Below, in pieces: positions 9,274 to 17,934 of a DNA stretch of 64,000 nt. Both the position numbers and the translations under genes were made by a program. Numbering within the stretch: position 1 is the first letter of the stretch; each line of letters begins with the position of its first letter. The DNA comes from Winogradskyella vidalii (GTDB lineage: Bacteria; Bacteroidota; Bacteroidia; Flavobacteriales; Flavobacteriaceae): positions 372,001 through 436,000 of the forward strand of contig NZ_JABFDG010000002.1 in assembly GCF_013403955.1 (NCBI RefSeq), given 5' to 3'. The notes under the pieces were generated by a model that was given only the letters and a program-made list of their open reading frames with translations, was not told the DNA's origin and ran no database searches.

Positions 9274-9393
9274 TACTATAATCTAGCTCATGAACAGCCA
9301 GAAAAAGTAGCTGAATTGATACAAGTTATTGAAAATGCGCGTATCCAATTAGGCGATAAAGACAGGATTGGTGAAAGCGTTCTCTTTTTTTGA
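9274..9393 (+). pseudogene. Remnant of a sulfatase C-terminus
   Basis: After an in-frame TAG the frame reads YYNLAHEQPEKVAELIQ, then VIENARIQLGDKDRIGE, ending SVLFF and TGA. This is the C-terminal helix of formylglycine-dependent sulfatases, where the (T)NLA..PEKV.EL....E.AR..LGD..RIG pattern is characteristic. The rest of the enzyme, including the CxPSR site, is gone. Marine flavobacteria use such sulfatases on sulfated fucans. Its place beside a fucose catabolic cluster suggests that a polysaccharide utilisation segment was deleted here. Confidence 0.6.
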
Positions 9394-9416
9394 CTAAAGC
9401 TTCAATAAAAAGGTAA

Positions 9417-10562
9417 TTATAAAGCGTTTTTAATGTCTTCCACAGAAATTCCAAAGACATCGTTTAGAATAGGGTTTAACGTTTCTGAAGAACCTTCAAA
9501 ATGACAAGTTAGCTGTATATGCGTTGCACTTTCTCCGGATTTTAAAGCTAAAGCTGGAGAAGACGTTTCTAATTCATAAAAAGGTCCTAAGGGTTTTTCT
9601 CCCGGACTTGGTTCACCATCGTTATAAGCATTAATAACATCACCTGAAAAAGGTTGGTCTTGGATTTCCCACATAGAATTAACGTAATCAGTCACACCAT
9701 CGGGCTTATTATATTTTACAATGGTTAGAATGTTGTTTTTAGTGTCATACGACCCCGCAATATCTTTTGCGCGCAATGGATTTAATCCAATTTTACCGCG
9801 ATAATTACCATCGCCACTGAAGTAAATCACAGCTTCTTTAACCATTAAACGATCAGAAGGCACTTTACCAAAATAAGTATCGTTAACAACCTCACCCAGC
9901 TTAGCTGTTTCACCCGAATGATATGGAAAAAACATTACGGTATCTGGTGATGGATTATACATCCCTAGCAACCAAATAGACAATAATCCGTTGGCTTTTT
10001 CCCAGTCCGTTTCGCCCAAGTTTGTAACCGTATTCTTGGTTTGATATGCAACAACTTTAATGTTGTCTCCTAGTGAATTAAGGCCTAATTCCTTGACTAA
10101 AGTTGCTTTAGACAATATTGAAATTTTACGCTCAATTCCCATTTCAAACTGAAAGCCTGAATAATTTTTTAAAGCTGCTTTTTTAGAAAACACCACGTTA
10201 TTAGATGATTGACTCACCACATCAAACGGCTCTAAATCAATCAGTTTTGGTGTGTACCAATTATCTAAATTGAATTCAGCATCTTTTTCAAAAAAAATGG
10301 AATATTGCCCACCTTCTGGACCTAACCAAAACCGTTCTTCACCTCCAAATACATTAATATGTTCCAAGGTGTCTTTTGATTTGAATAGCGCCTTATTTAT
10401 CCAACCATAACTCCTACCCGATTTACCAGAAGCACTACTCGTCATTACGCGACCTTGTAAAGCTGCTGCGATAGCGACTTTAGAATTTCCTGAATCATCT
10501 TGAAGTTCAATTAAGTCTATATAGTCTTGCAAAAAAGCAAAATCGTCCTTATAAGTTGCCAT
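9417..10562 (-). CDS. DUF6786-like protein of the fucose cluster (start affected by a frameshift)
   Basis: The 381-residue frame is intact from ATG 10562 and resembles the DUF6786 family, seen in Bacteroidota next to sugar catabolic genes; the assignment is from memory. There is no catalytic motif I can name. Blocks such as FGGEERFWLGPEGGQYS and the repeated beta-strand pattern would fit a sugar-mutarotase-like sandwich, but that is inference. The frame extends upstream without a stop for ~20 codons and, one base out of phase, continues into a lipoprotein signal peptide (separate entry). The ancestral protein was therefore probably an exported lipoprotein. As it stands, translation from this ATG would give a cytoplasmic product. 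It is the last gene of the minus-strand fucose unit. Confidence 0.6.
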   Translation of the reverse strand: MATYKDDFAFLQDYIDLIELQDDSGNSKVAIAAALQGRVMTSSASGKSGRSYGWINKALFKSKDTLEHINVFGGEERFWLGPEGGQYSIFFEKDAEFNLDNWYTPKLIDLEPFDVVSQSSNNVVFSKKAALKNYSGFQFEMGIERKISILSKATLVKELGLNSLGDNIKVVAYQTKNTVTNLGETDWEKANGLLSIWLLGMYNPSPDTVMFFPYHSGETAKLGEVVNDTYFGKVPSDRLMVKEAVIYFSGDGNYRGKIGLNPLRAKDIAGSYDTKNNILTIVKYNKPDGVTDYVNSMWEIQDQPFSGDVINAYNDGEPSPGEKPLGPFYELETSSPALALKSGESATHIQLTCHFEGSSETLNPILNDVFGISVEDIKNAL

Positions 10563-10701
10563 AATTTGATTAGTATTTATTAATTCTTCTGCTTGATTTT
10601 CTGGTAAAGTTTCAGGTTTATTTTTTACATGAAGTCACCATAAAAAGAAAAACTAAATGTAAGATTGTTGGAAGGATTATATGAGATGGATTCAGTTTCA
10701 A
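10563..10701 (-). other. Out-of-frame lipoprotein leader of the DUF6786-like gene
   Basis: On the minus strand a frame from TTG (10699-10701) reads LKLNPSHIILPTILHL then VFLFMVTSCK, with lipobox VTSC (Cys codon 10627-10629). It meets TAA right after an A6 run (10621-10626). Removing one A joins it to NKPETLPENQAEEL and then to the MATYKDD start of the downstream gene. This indicates a one-base insertion, a sequencing error or a slippage site. The original ATG also seems lost (TTG or ATT available). Confidence 0.6.
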
Positions 10702-10763
10702 AATTTGAAATTTAACACATCACATCTAAGTCAATCCGACTAATATTTATTGAAAATATTGAT

Positions 10764-12068
10764 TTACAAATAAGATTTCATTAACAGAGCCGCACCTAAA
10801 GCACTTTCATTTTTACAATCTGAAATTTTAATAACAATATCACTTTTTAAACATTTTAAAAATTGAATAAAGACCTCATTTTTATTAAACCCTCCTGAAA
10901 TATAAACATCTGTAATGTTAGAATTTTCATCAGAAATCAAATCAATTGCTGAAATTACTTTTTTACTGATTTCATAAATTAATTGATAATAAGCCGTTTC
11001 ATACGAGAGAAACTTTTGCAGTAATTCTGGATGCGCTTCAAAATCGGTATCAATACCTTCTGCTAAAAAAACACGAGCATCTTGATCAATTAATTCATTA
11101 CACAGTGTGGTATTTAAAACAAGGTCCATATGCGTATTAATATCGACTTTAAAATACTCGCTTAAGGCCTTTATATACACTTCATGAATACGACCTAAAA
11201 ACTGCATCGATGATTTTACCTGTTGCTTTTCTGGAGTCATAAAACACAAGCAATTGTTTTGTAATTGATGCTGTGTTAAGGTTTCTTTACTAAAAGGATT
11301 CATGGCTATAATCCAAGTTCCTGTAGAGAGTAAAACAAAATCATTTTCGTTTTCTAAAATAGGAATGATTGACGATGAACTATCATGTAAACCTGAACCA
11401 ACCGCAATCTTTTCGCCATTAATTTCTGTAATAACGGCTTTGTTGCCTTTACAAGGTTCTGGCAGCTGAATATTTTCTTCTTTTAACCACGAATGGTATT
11501 GCATGTTATCAAAGTCCCAAGTCGCTGTATGCGCACCAACCGACGTATAATCGGCTGTAATTTTTTTAGTGAATAAATAACTTAGATATTGTGGGTAATG
11601 TAAAATTGCATCAACTTCTTTCCATAATTCTGGCTTGGTGTTTTTAAACCACAACATTTGAAGTCCTGCATTTAACATCCCATAAGATGGAGATGCCGTT
11701 TTTCTAGAAAACTCTTCTACACCACCGTGAGCATTATAAAAGGCACTAAAATCGTTAACATCTAGCGGTTTTAAGTAATTATATAAAGGCGCCATACGTT
11801 TACCTTCTTTATCTAAATAGATTAAAGATGCGCCGTGTGTAGAAAAATTAATGGCTTGGATTTGGTAAGTCCCTAATTCTTGAATTTTTTTTATTTCAGC
11901 CTGAATCCAATTTTCTATAGCTTCAATATTATCACAACAAAAACCATCTTCATCTTTTATCTCGTTAAACTGAATGGCATTTTGAAACACCATGTTAAAA
12001 GAAGCATCAAATAAAAAGACCTTCTTGTTCGTTTTTCCAATGTCTATAACTGCTATAACTTTTTTCAT
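10764..12068 (-). CDS. fucK: FGGY-family sugar kinase, probable L-fuculokinase
   Basis: A 434-residue cytoplasmic kinase that should convert L-fuculose to L-fuculose 1-phosphate. The N-terminal phosphate-1 loop is VIDIGKTNKK. FSTHGAS and GSGLHDSSSS follow, then the second ATPase-fold half with LSTGTWI and YISGGFNKNEVF near the C-terminus, typical of FGGY kinases. I start at ATG 12068 (MKKVIAVIDIG) rather than the GTG 30 bases upstream, because the fold begins there. At 434 aa it is somewhat shorter than E. coli FucK (~480). Substrate is inferred from FucI and FucP in the same cluster; rhamnulokinase activity cannot be excluded by sequence alone. It lies 340 bases downstream of fucI with a long hairpin between. 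Confidence 0.82.
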   Translation of the reverse strand: MKKVIAVIDIGKTNKKVFLFDASFNMVFQNAIQFNEIKDEDGFCCDNIEAIENWIQAEIKKIQELGTYQIQAINFSTHGASLIYLDKEGKRMAPLYNYLKPLDVNDFSAFYNAHGGVEEFSRKTASPSYGMLNAGLQMLWFKNTKPELWKEVDAILHYPQYLSYLFTKKITADYTSVGAHTATWDFDNMQYHSWLKEENIQLPEPCKGNKAVITEINGEKIAVGSGLHDSSSSIIPILENENDFVLLSTGTWIIAMNPFSKETLTQHQLQNNCLCFMTPEKQQVKSSMQFLGRIHEVYIKALSEYFKVDINTHMDLVLNTTLCNELIDQDARVFLAEGIDTDFEAHPELLQKFLSYETAYYQLIYEISKKVISAIDLISDENSNITDVYISGGFNKNEVFIQFLKCLKSDIVIKISDCKNESALGAALLMKSYL

Positions 12069-12278
12069 GTGTATATTCTTTGTTTTTTTTATGGTCACAT
12101 GGAATATCCATAATATCAGTCCCTAGCCATCAAAAACTAGCTACGGATGTTTCATGAATTTCAGATTTATGTTGCCTTATTTCTATAAGCATAGAAAATA
12201 AGTTCTATTTAACACGAAGCATTTTAAGTTGGCTTCAAAAATAGTCTATGATTAGTGACTTGTGTTGGGATTGTAATT

Positions 12279-12337
12279 GATAATAAAGCTTCCTTTTTAA
12301 TAGTTTTACACCATTAAAAAGGACCTACTTTATCATC
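12279..12337 (-). promoter_or_regulatory. Long hairpin between fucI and the kinase gene
   Basis: In the minus-strand transcript GATGATAAAG pairs with CTTTATTATC (one G-U). A small internal loop follows, then TCCTTTTTAAT pairs with ATTAAAAAGGA around an 11-base loop, about 21 pairs in all. No U-run follows, so it is more likely an mRNA processing or stability element than a terminator. Apart from this I see nothing in the 12069-12408 gap. Confidence 0.55.
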
Positions 12338-12408
12338 TTCTTTGGAAGTGAGATCAAACAACTAACTTAATCTCTATGCACTAAACCCCAAATTGTAATT
12401 GTTTATTT

Positions 12409-14196
12409 TTAATGTTTAAAACCATATAATGGTCCGTAGTTTTCACAAGCTCTATAATCAGCCCCTTCTAACCCTTCACCAAAGGCAGCCCATGCACTTG
12501 GTCTAAATACATCGTCTTCAGAAACATTATGCATGTTTACAGGAATACGTAACATCGCAGCTAAAGAAATTAAATCGGCACCAATATGTCCGTGAGAAAT
12601 TGCACCATGGTTTGCGCCCCATTTTGCCATTACAGTGTATACATCTTTAAAGCACCCTGTACCTGTAGTTCTTGGTACAAACCAAGTGGTTGGCCAAGTA
12701 GGATCTGTTCTATCATTTAAAACATTATGAACATCTTCTGGCAACTCAACACTCCAACCTTCTACTATTTGTAAAACAGGTCCAATGCCTTTAATTAAGT
12801 TAATTCTACACATCGTTAAAGGCATCTCTGCTTTTGTTAGGAAATTAGAAGAGAATCCACCACCTCTAAAATATTCTACAGTAGCTGGAGGCCATTTTGT
12901 ATTATTTAAACAACGTTGAACATCCTCTTTAGTGATGTCCCAGAATGCTTTCATTGTTGCATTTCCGTCAGCATCTTGTTGTTGCGCTGTTGCGTCTAAA
13001 GTGGTAGAACCAGAATTAATTAAGTGAATAATTCCGTTTTCAGCTAAACCTGTTAATTTTTTACCTGTAACACGTTCTACAGATTCTGGACTCCAATATG
13101 TACGTACATCAGAGAATAACTGTGCTTTATTAGTCAATAAATGACCAAACAACATTGAAATGGCGTTTAAACAGTCATTTTCTGTGGCGAACGTGTAGGC
13201 TTGACGAATACCATTCCAGTCGAAAGATGAATTTAGAATAGACTCTGTAAAATCGGCATTTGGTTGATAATCGGTCCATTGACGTTGTCCTTGGAAACCA
13301 CCCATAATAGCGTTTCGTCCTTTAGACTCTTCACCGAATCCCATGTCTTTCAACTTCGGATTTCCGTTCATTAAATCTTTACAGATTAAAGTCATTTTCA
13401 CAACTTTCTCCCACTCTTCATCTTTTTGCTCACGCGATTTTTGTGCTTCAGGATTGTTTCTGTCTTCTCCTTCAATACAGTTTTCTTTGGTCCACGCTAA
13501 AGCTTTTTCATATTCTTCTTTGTCGTAAATCCCTTCATCCATACGTCTTAAAAGCTCAACAGACTCTACAAATTCTGCTCTTACTCCTAAATAATCTTGT
13601 AAAAAGTTAACATCTACCATAGACCCCGCAATTCCCATAGAACTGTAGCCTATAGATAAATACGACTTCCCTTTCATTTGAGCTACTGCCAACGCTCCTT
13701 TTACAAAACGTATAATTTTTTCAGAAACATCTTGAGGAATGGTTTTATCACCACCATCTTGAACTTCTTTTCCGTAAATACCGAATGCAGGTAATCCTTT
13801 TTGAGAATACCCGGCCAAAGCTGCTGCTAAATACACAGCTCCAGGTCGTTCTGTACCATTAAAACCCCAAACGGCTTTAGGTGTTAAAGGATCGGTATCC
13901 ATAACTTCTGTTCCGTAACACCAACATGGCGTTACTGTTAAAGATACTTCAACACCTTCTCTTTTAAATTTATCTGCACATGCTGCTGCATCTGCAACTC
14001 CCCCTATTGTAGTATCTGCAATAACGCATTCTACTTTTTCTCCACTAGGAAAACGTAAGGTTTCTTCTATTAATTTTGCGGCTGCTTTAGCCATATCCAT
14101 GGTTTGAACCTCTAAAGATTCTCTCACACCTAGCTCACGTCCATCAATTGTTGGACGAATACCTACTTTTGGTAATCTACCTATTAATCTACTCAT
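12409..14196 (-). CDS. fucI: L-fucose isomerase
   Basis: 595 residues, almost collinear with E. coli FucI (591 aa). Recognisable blocks include [18 protein letters not shown] near the N-terminus, [71 protein letters not shown] and a final [13 protein letters not shown]. From memory of the E. coli structure, the Mn-binding Glu and Asp lie in ATEND and FSDVRTYW, and the His in MHNVSEDD; all are present. It converts L-fucose to L-fuculose in the cytoplasm (some homologs also act on D-arabinose). It is 18 bases downstream of the aldolase gene in the same minus-strand operon. Confidence 0.97.
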   Translation of the reverse strand: MSRLIGRLPKVGIRPTIDGRELGVRESLEVQTMDMAKAAAKLIEETLRFPSGEKVECVIADTTIGGVADAAACADKFKREGVEVSLTVTPCWCYGTEVMDTDPLTPKAVWGFNGTERPGAVYLAAALAGYSQKGLPAFGIYGKEVQDGGDKTIPQDVSEKIIRFVKGALAVAQMKGKSYLSIGYSSMGIAGSMVDVNFLQDYLGVRAEFVESVELLRRMDEGIYDKEEYEKALAWTKENCIEGEDRNNPEAQKSREQKDEEWEKVVKMTLICKDLMNGNPKLKDMGFGEESKGRNAIMGGFQGQRQWTDYQPNADFTESILNSSFDWNGIRQAYTFATENDCLNAISMLFGHLLTNKAQLFSDVRTYWSPESVERVTGKKLTGLAENGIIHLINSGSTTLDATAQQQDADGNATMKAFWDITKEDVQRCLNNTKWPPATVEYFRGGGFSSNFLTKAEMPLTMCRINLIKGIGPVLQIVEGWSVELPEDVHNVLNDRTDPTWPTTWFVPRTTGTGCFKDVYTVMAKWGANHGAISHGHIGADLISLAAMLRIPVNMHNVSEDDVFRPSAWAAFGEGLEGADYRACENYGPLYGFKH

Positions 14197-14214
14197 CTTT
14201 ATTATGCTTTTCTA

Positions 14215-15009
14215 TTATGTGAATTGTTCTAATTCTGTTAATTGCTCGTTAGATAATCCTGCTGGCTTAAATCCTGCTGCCCAACACATCATTAACATTT
14301 TAGCGCCTTTGTTAGCGACATCTAAAAAGTCCCATGCTTTCATTACATCTGGTGCAGTTGCTGTTGCGCCATGTTTTTCCCATAAAGACACGTTTCGTGT
14401 TTTAAAAGCTTCCATAGTCACCTCAGCTAAAGCTGCTGTACTCGATAAAGCGTATGGTGTACAGTGAATACCTTTAGGCACAAACACTTTTACCTCTGGA
14501 CACATCATCCAAATTTGTCTATTCAATTCTTCTTCGTTGTCAAATAATTCATGGTGACTCATGCAGATTAACTCTAAAGGGTGTGTATGAACAACCGCTA
14601 AATTTTCTGGATGGTGAATTGAATTAAATAAGTGAATACTAGCATGAGAAATTAACTCACAGGTTGGTCCAAAGTTGTCACGTTTTCCACCCCATATGAT
14701 AGAATATGCCGAAGCATCTTCATTAATGTATAGTATACATGAAACCTCTTCAAGTTTATCCACTAAATCTCTTAAGTAACAACCTGTTCCTGTAATATAT
14801 ATTACAAATCCAGCTGCACCTTTAGGAAAATCGAAAGGCACTTCTTCACCTATACCTTCAACTTCTTCTTTTTTAAAGTAAGACGTTAAATTCATGGAAA
14901 TATTTCCTGCATTTCGTTCTGCCCATTCACGTTGCCATAAATAACCAGCAACCTCGGATACTTGTTTTAATTCTGCTTCTACTTGTAATGGAAGTTTTAT
15001 CGTTTTCAT
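14215..15009 (-). CDS. Class II aldolase, RhaD-type; probable L-fuculose-1-phosphate aldolase
   Basis: 264 residues from ATG 15009 (MKTIKLPLQVEAEL). The longer frame from TTG 15036 is rejected because a -7 box overlaps it. It belongs to the zinc class II aldolase/adducin family: ERNAGNISMNL near the N-terminus, VIYITGTGCYLRDL, the metal-binding HTHPLE, and WEKHGATA near the C-terminus with the third His. Length and the ITGTGC..R region match rhamnulose-1-phosphate aldolase (RhaD, 274 aa) better than E. coli FucA (215 aa). With FucI immediately downstream the natural substrate is probably L-fuculose 1-phosphate, split to DHAP and L-lactaldehyde. Both RhaD and FucA give the same products. It is the first gene of the operon, divergent from the AraC regulator. 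Confidence 0.85.
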   Translation of the reverse strand: MKTIKLPLQVEAELKQVSEVAGYLWQREWAERNAGNISMNLTSYFKKEEVEGIGEEVPFDFPKGAAGFVIYITGTGCYLRDLVDKLEEVSCILYINEDASAYSIIWGGKRDNFGPTCELISHASIHLFNSIHHPENLAVVHTHPLELICMSHHELFDNEEELNRQIWMMCPEVKVFVPKGIHCTPYALSSTAALAEVTMEAFKTRNVSLWEKHGATATAPDVMKAWDFLDVANKGAKMLMMCWAAGFKPAGLSNEQLTELEQFT

Positions 15010-15033
15010 ATTTATTTGAATAAAATTGTTAAA

Positions 15034-15041
15034 CAAAAATA
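15034..15041 (-). promoter_or_regulatory. Promoter -7 box of the aldolase-fucI operon
   Basis: TATTTTTG on the minus strand matches TAnnTTTG. It gives a start near 15028 and a leader of about 20 bases before ATG 15009. Its upstream edge touches the inverted repeat at 15041-15060. Confidence 0.55.
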
Positions 15042-15080
15042 TACAGATAGAACTCTGTATTAAATATTCAAAATCTGTAT
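15041..15080. promoter_or_regulatory. Putative AraC-regulator operator
   Basis: ATACAGA (15041-15047) and TCTGTAT (15054-15060) form a perfect inverted repeat. A second TCTGTAT lies at 15074-15080, exactly 20 bp (two helical turns) from the first. TCTGT recurs at 15101. Paired half-sites two turns apart are usual for AraC-family activators. The array fills the gap between two divergent -7 boxes. Confidence 0.55.
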
Positions 15081-15085
15081 TTTTG
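15078..15085 (+). promoter_or_regulatory. Promoter -7 box of the araC-type gene
   Basis: TATTTTTG matches TAnnTTTG and overlaps the second TCTGTAT half-site, so the regulator could repress or modulate its own gene. Predicted start near 15092, 19 bases before the ATG. Confidence 0.5.
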
Positions 15086-15110
15086 TATCTAATTCAAACA
15101 TCTGTCTTTT

Positions 15111-16010
15111 ATGAAGTTTATAAAAAACATTGAACTCGGAGACCCTTCAGCAAACAATCAAAACTTCATTAACCTGAATTTAAAGCTCTTATGCTGTCGT
15201 TATTGGCTATTAGACTTATGGGATTGCCACGAAATGGTTTTTCCGTTTTGGAGGCTCTATTGGAATAAAAACACAGGCGGCCAATTAATCCACCAAGACA
15301 ATGTTTTTGAAATGAACCCCAATCATTTATACATCATTCCGCCCTTCACCTCATTTTCTTCACGCTATTCTAAAAACCATATTTACAACGAAGGCATTCA
15401 TGTTTCCGGAAAACATGTAAATGTTAACCACAATGAAAAGGAATTTGAAGACATGTACCTGATTCATTTTTTTGTTCATTTTAATTTAGGGGTTCCTTTT
15501 GACAGTGTTTTTCCTGGGATTTTAAAAATTGAATTAACAGATTACCTAAAGGATAGATTAAACTATTTAACCATGCGTTTAAAAATTGAAAACACTGATT
15601 TTAAACTCACCTTTAATTTAAAATTACAAGCTTTTATAAAAGAAGCGCTTACTAATATCGGTCCTGAGTTGTGGAAGACCATCAATATAGATGAACGCGT
15701 ATTAAAAGTGATTCGTTTTATTGAAGTTAATATCGATAAAAAATTAAGTAATACCGAAATGTCATCAATTATCAATATGGCACCCAATTCTTTTTCGCGA
15801 TTATTTAAAGAAGAAATGAATATCACGCTTCACAAATTTATTCAAAACAGAAAAATAGCTAAATCCTGTGAGTTATTTGAACACACTAACAAATCCATTG
15901 AAGAGATTTCTTATAACTTAGGATTTTCAGACCGCTATCATTTTTCTCGAGTTTTTAAATCGGTTACCGGATTAACACCCGCATCTTACAAATCTGGAAA
16001 ATACACTTAA
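15111..16010 (+). CDS. AraC-family regulator of fucose genes
   Basis: 299 residues. Residues ~1-175 form the effector-binding half (FWRLYWNKNTGGQLIHQD, NHLYIIPPFTSF), a cupin-like sensor probably for fucose or a pathway intermediate. Residues ~195-299 hold the double helix-turn-helix of AraC proteins, including NTEMSSIINMAPNSFSRLFK and the family signature IEEISYNLGFSDRYHFSRVF...G.TPASYK. It is transcribed away from the aldolase-fucI operon across a 101-base region holding the repeats described above, the usual arrangement for an activator of the neighbouring catabolic genes. aldA, fucP and lutABC follow on the same strand but have their own upstream region. The inducer is inference. Confidence 0.88.
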   Translation: MKFIKNIELGDPSANNQNFINLNLKLLCCRYWLLDLWDCHEMVFPFWRLYWNKNTGGQLIHQDNVFEMNPNHLYIIPPFTSFSSRYSKNHIYNEGIHVSGKHVNVNHNEKEFEDMYLIHFFVHFNLGVPFDSVFPGILKIELTDYLKDRLNYLTMRLKIENTDFKLTFNLKLQAFIKEALTNIGPELWKTINIDERVLKVIRFIEVNIDKKLSNTEMSSIINMAPNSFSRLFKEEMNITLHKFIQNRKIAKSCELFEHTNKSIEEISYNLGFSDRYHFSRVFKSVTGLTPASYKSGKYT

Positions 16011-16035
16011 AATCACTTCATATATAACGTATACC

Positions 16036-16173
16036 TTATACAATAGGCTTTTTTTTACTTTCTAAACCCATACGAGCATTATGAGCAATTAATTGATGGA
16101 TTTGAGTAACGTAGCCTGTCCATTTTTTCAGTCCTTTACTGAAGTAAATTATTTTAAAAAACCTAAGCACCAT
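16036..16173 (-). CDS. Small ORF of unknown function
   Basis: A 45-codon frame from ATG 16173 reading MVLRFFKIIYFSKGLKKW, then TGYVTQIHQLIAHNARMG and LESKKKPIV. The composition (HQLIAHNARMGLES) looks like real protein rather than random AT-rich translation. A perfect -7 box TAATTTTG lies upstream on the same strand (16227-16234). I do not recognise the family. It could be a small gene or the C-terminal stub of a lost larger one: in frame, a stop lies just 11 codons upstream of the ATG. It runs convergently toward the araC gene. Confidence 0.35.
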   Translation of the reverse strand: MVLRFFKIIYFSKGLKKWTGYVTQIHQLIAHNARMGLESKKKPIV

Positions 16174-16401
16174 AGCTTGTAATAGCGCTATTTTTCTAAT
16201 AATCTACAACGTTATAGATTAACACTCAAAATTACCCAATGTTTAAATTATACATATTTTTGATTAATATGGATAAATATTAAAACTACATTATATCATA
16301 AGTTTGTTAACTACATTACTATAAAATAATTAGGGTAATTGTTTAATTACAATAAAAAAACCCAAATTATTACATATATCACAAATTAAACACTAACAGT
16401 C
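16174..16401 (+). promoter_or_regulatory. Upstream region of aldA
   Basis: Two perfect TAnnTTTG boxes are visible on the plus strand: TATTTTTG at 16255-16262 and TAAGTTTG at 16299-16306. Neither has a clear -33 TTG. An inverted repeat TAATCTA/TAGATTA surrounds 16207-16214. I cannot tell which box drives aldA, whose ATG is at 16402. Confidence 0.35.
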
Positions 16402-17841
16402 ATGAAAGAATTTAAACAATTTATAAACGGAAAGTTTATAAAGTCCACATCTTCGGAAGTTACAACGGTACTTAACCCTTGTACGGAAGAAGTATTGTCA
16501 GAAATACCAAAAGGTTCTATTGAAGATGCACAAAAAGCATTAGATGCAGCCCAGGAATCACAACATGCTTGGAAAAGTTTAACCGCAATTGAACGTGCTG
16601 GTTATTTAAACAAAATGGCAAGTGTAATACGAGAAAACCGTGTGTTTTTAGCCGAAACTTTAGCCGCAGAACAAGCTAAAGTGTTAGGGTTAGCACAAGT
16701 AGAAATCGATGTTACAGCCGATTATTTTGATTACTATGCAGGTTTTGCAAGACGAATAGAAGGAGAAATTATTCAAAGTGACCGTAAAAAAGAACACATC
16801 TTTTTACATAAAGCACCTATTGGCGTTGCTGTAGGTATTTTACCTTGGAACTTTCCATTTTTTGTAATGGCTAGAAAAGTTGCAGCATCATTAATTACAG
16901 GAAACACTTGTGTTATTAAGCCAAGCTGTATTGCACCAAATACAATTATGGAATGGGTAGAGTTAATTCAAAAAATTGAATTACCTGCTGGTGTCTTAAA
17001 TTTTGTTTGTGGTACTGGTCCTGTTGTTGGTAATGCGCTTAGCAAAAGCCCAATTACAGGTATTATCAGTTTAACTGGTAGTGTTTTTGCTGGTCAGAAA
17101 GTTATGGAAGCAGCGTCTCAAAATATAACTAAAGTATCTTTAGAATTAGGAGGTAAAGCACCGGCCATTGTTTGTGCTGATGCTGATTTAGAATTAGCCG
17201 TCAATGCTGTTGTAGGCTCTAGAATCATTTATAGTGGGCAAGTTTGCAACTGTGCAGAACGTGTCTATGTTGAAGAATCTATACACGATCAGTTTTTAGA
17301 TATGGTAAAAACTAAAATGAGTGCTTTAAAAGTTGAAGATGCATTTTCGGATAACAATCCAGATATGAGCGCCATAGTTTCTAAAAATCAATTAGATAAC
17401 ATTGCCGAAATGGTTGAATATGCTAAAAAAGAAGGCGCAGAAGTTTTACTTGGAGGACATAAATCTACCCAGTTTGACAAAGGGTATTTTTATCAACCAA
17501 CCTTATTAACTAACGTAAGACAAGATATGCAAATTATCCAAGAAGAAGTTTTTGGGCCTGTATTACCTGTCATGAAATTTAGCACTTTAGACGAGGCTAT
17601 TGCTTTAGCAAATGATTCTGAATATGGGTTAACATCCTCAATTTTCTCAGAAAACTTTAATAAAGTTATGCACGCAGCAGAGGAATTACAATACGGAGAA
17701 ACGTATATAAATAGAGAGCATTTTGAAGCGATTCAAGGCTTCCACGCAGGATGGAAAAAATCTGGAGTTGGTGGCGCTGACGGAAAACACGGTATGGAAG
17801 AATACCTTCAGACCAAAGTGATTTATGCACAATACAGATAG
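16402..17841 (+). CDS. aldA: Lactaldehyde dehydrogenase
   Basis: 479 residues, the same length as E. coli AldA and similar throughout: ERAGYLNKMA, EGEIIQSDR, GILPWNFPFF, the NAD-site GSVFAGQKVM, catalytic Glu in SLELGGKAPAIV, catalytic Cys in SGQVCNCAERV, and the C-terminal FGETY-like GETYINREHFEAIQGFHAGW plus SGVGGADGKHG. These last blocks are specific to the AldA branch. It oxidises L-lactaldehyde from the fuculose-phosphate aldolase to L-lactate with NAD+, the link between fucose splitting and the Lut proteins encoded downstream. First gene of the plus-strand aldA-fucP-lutABC cluster. Confidence 0.93.
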   Translation: MKEFKQFINGKFIKSTSSEVTTVLNPCTEEVLSEIPKGSIEDAQKALDAAQESQHAWKSLTAIERAGYLNKMASVIRENRVFLAETLAAEQAKVLGLAQVEIDVTADYFDYYAGFARRIEGEIIQSDRKKEHIFLHKAPIGVAVGILPWNFPFFVMARKVAASLITGNTCVIKPSCIAPNTIMEWVELIQKIELPAGVLNFVCGTGPVVGNALSKSPITGIISLTGSVFAGQKVMEAASQNITKVSLELGGKAPAIVCADADLELAVNAVVGSRIIYSGQVCNCAERVYVEESIHDQFLDMVKTKMSALKVEDAFSDNNPDMSAIVSKNQLDNIAEMVEYAKKEGAEVLLGGHKSTQFDKGYFYQPTLLTNVRQDMQIIQEEVFGPVLPVMKFSTLDEAIALANDSEYGLTSSIFSENFNKVMHAAEELQYGETYINREHFEAIQGFHAGWKKSGVGGADGKHGMEEYLQTKVIYAQYR

Positions 17842-17861
17842 AAATTAATAGCAGATTATCT

Positions 17862-17905
17862 AAGCACTATTCATTTTTATACTTTAAATTGAATAGTGCT
17901 TTCTT
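17862..17905 (+). terminator. Hairpin between aldA and fucP
   Basis: AAGCACTATTCA (17862-17873) pairs perfectly with TGAATAGTGCTT (17890-17901), followed by a weak T-rich tail (TCTTTA). It may act as a partial terminator or as a 3' end stabiliser that lets aldA be expressed above fucP. Confidence 0.6.
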
Positions 17906-17934
17906 TATGTAACACCAACTAAATACGATGCCCA

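Noticed and set aside
14204..14467. Plus-strand ORF inside the aldolase gene, and similar antisense ORFs over fucI, usp, topoisomerase and permease genes
   Set aside because: Shadows of well-supported genes on the other strand; composition follows the antisense codons.
10764..15009. L-rhamnose rather than L-fucose operon
   Set aside because: The aldolase is RhaD-like, but the isomerase is clearly FucI and the transporter FucP-type; no RhaA/RhaI was found.
15010..15036. TTG start that lengthens the aldolase by nine residues
   Set aside because: A -7 promoter box overlaps it and ATG 15009 fits the family start.
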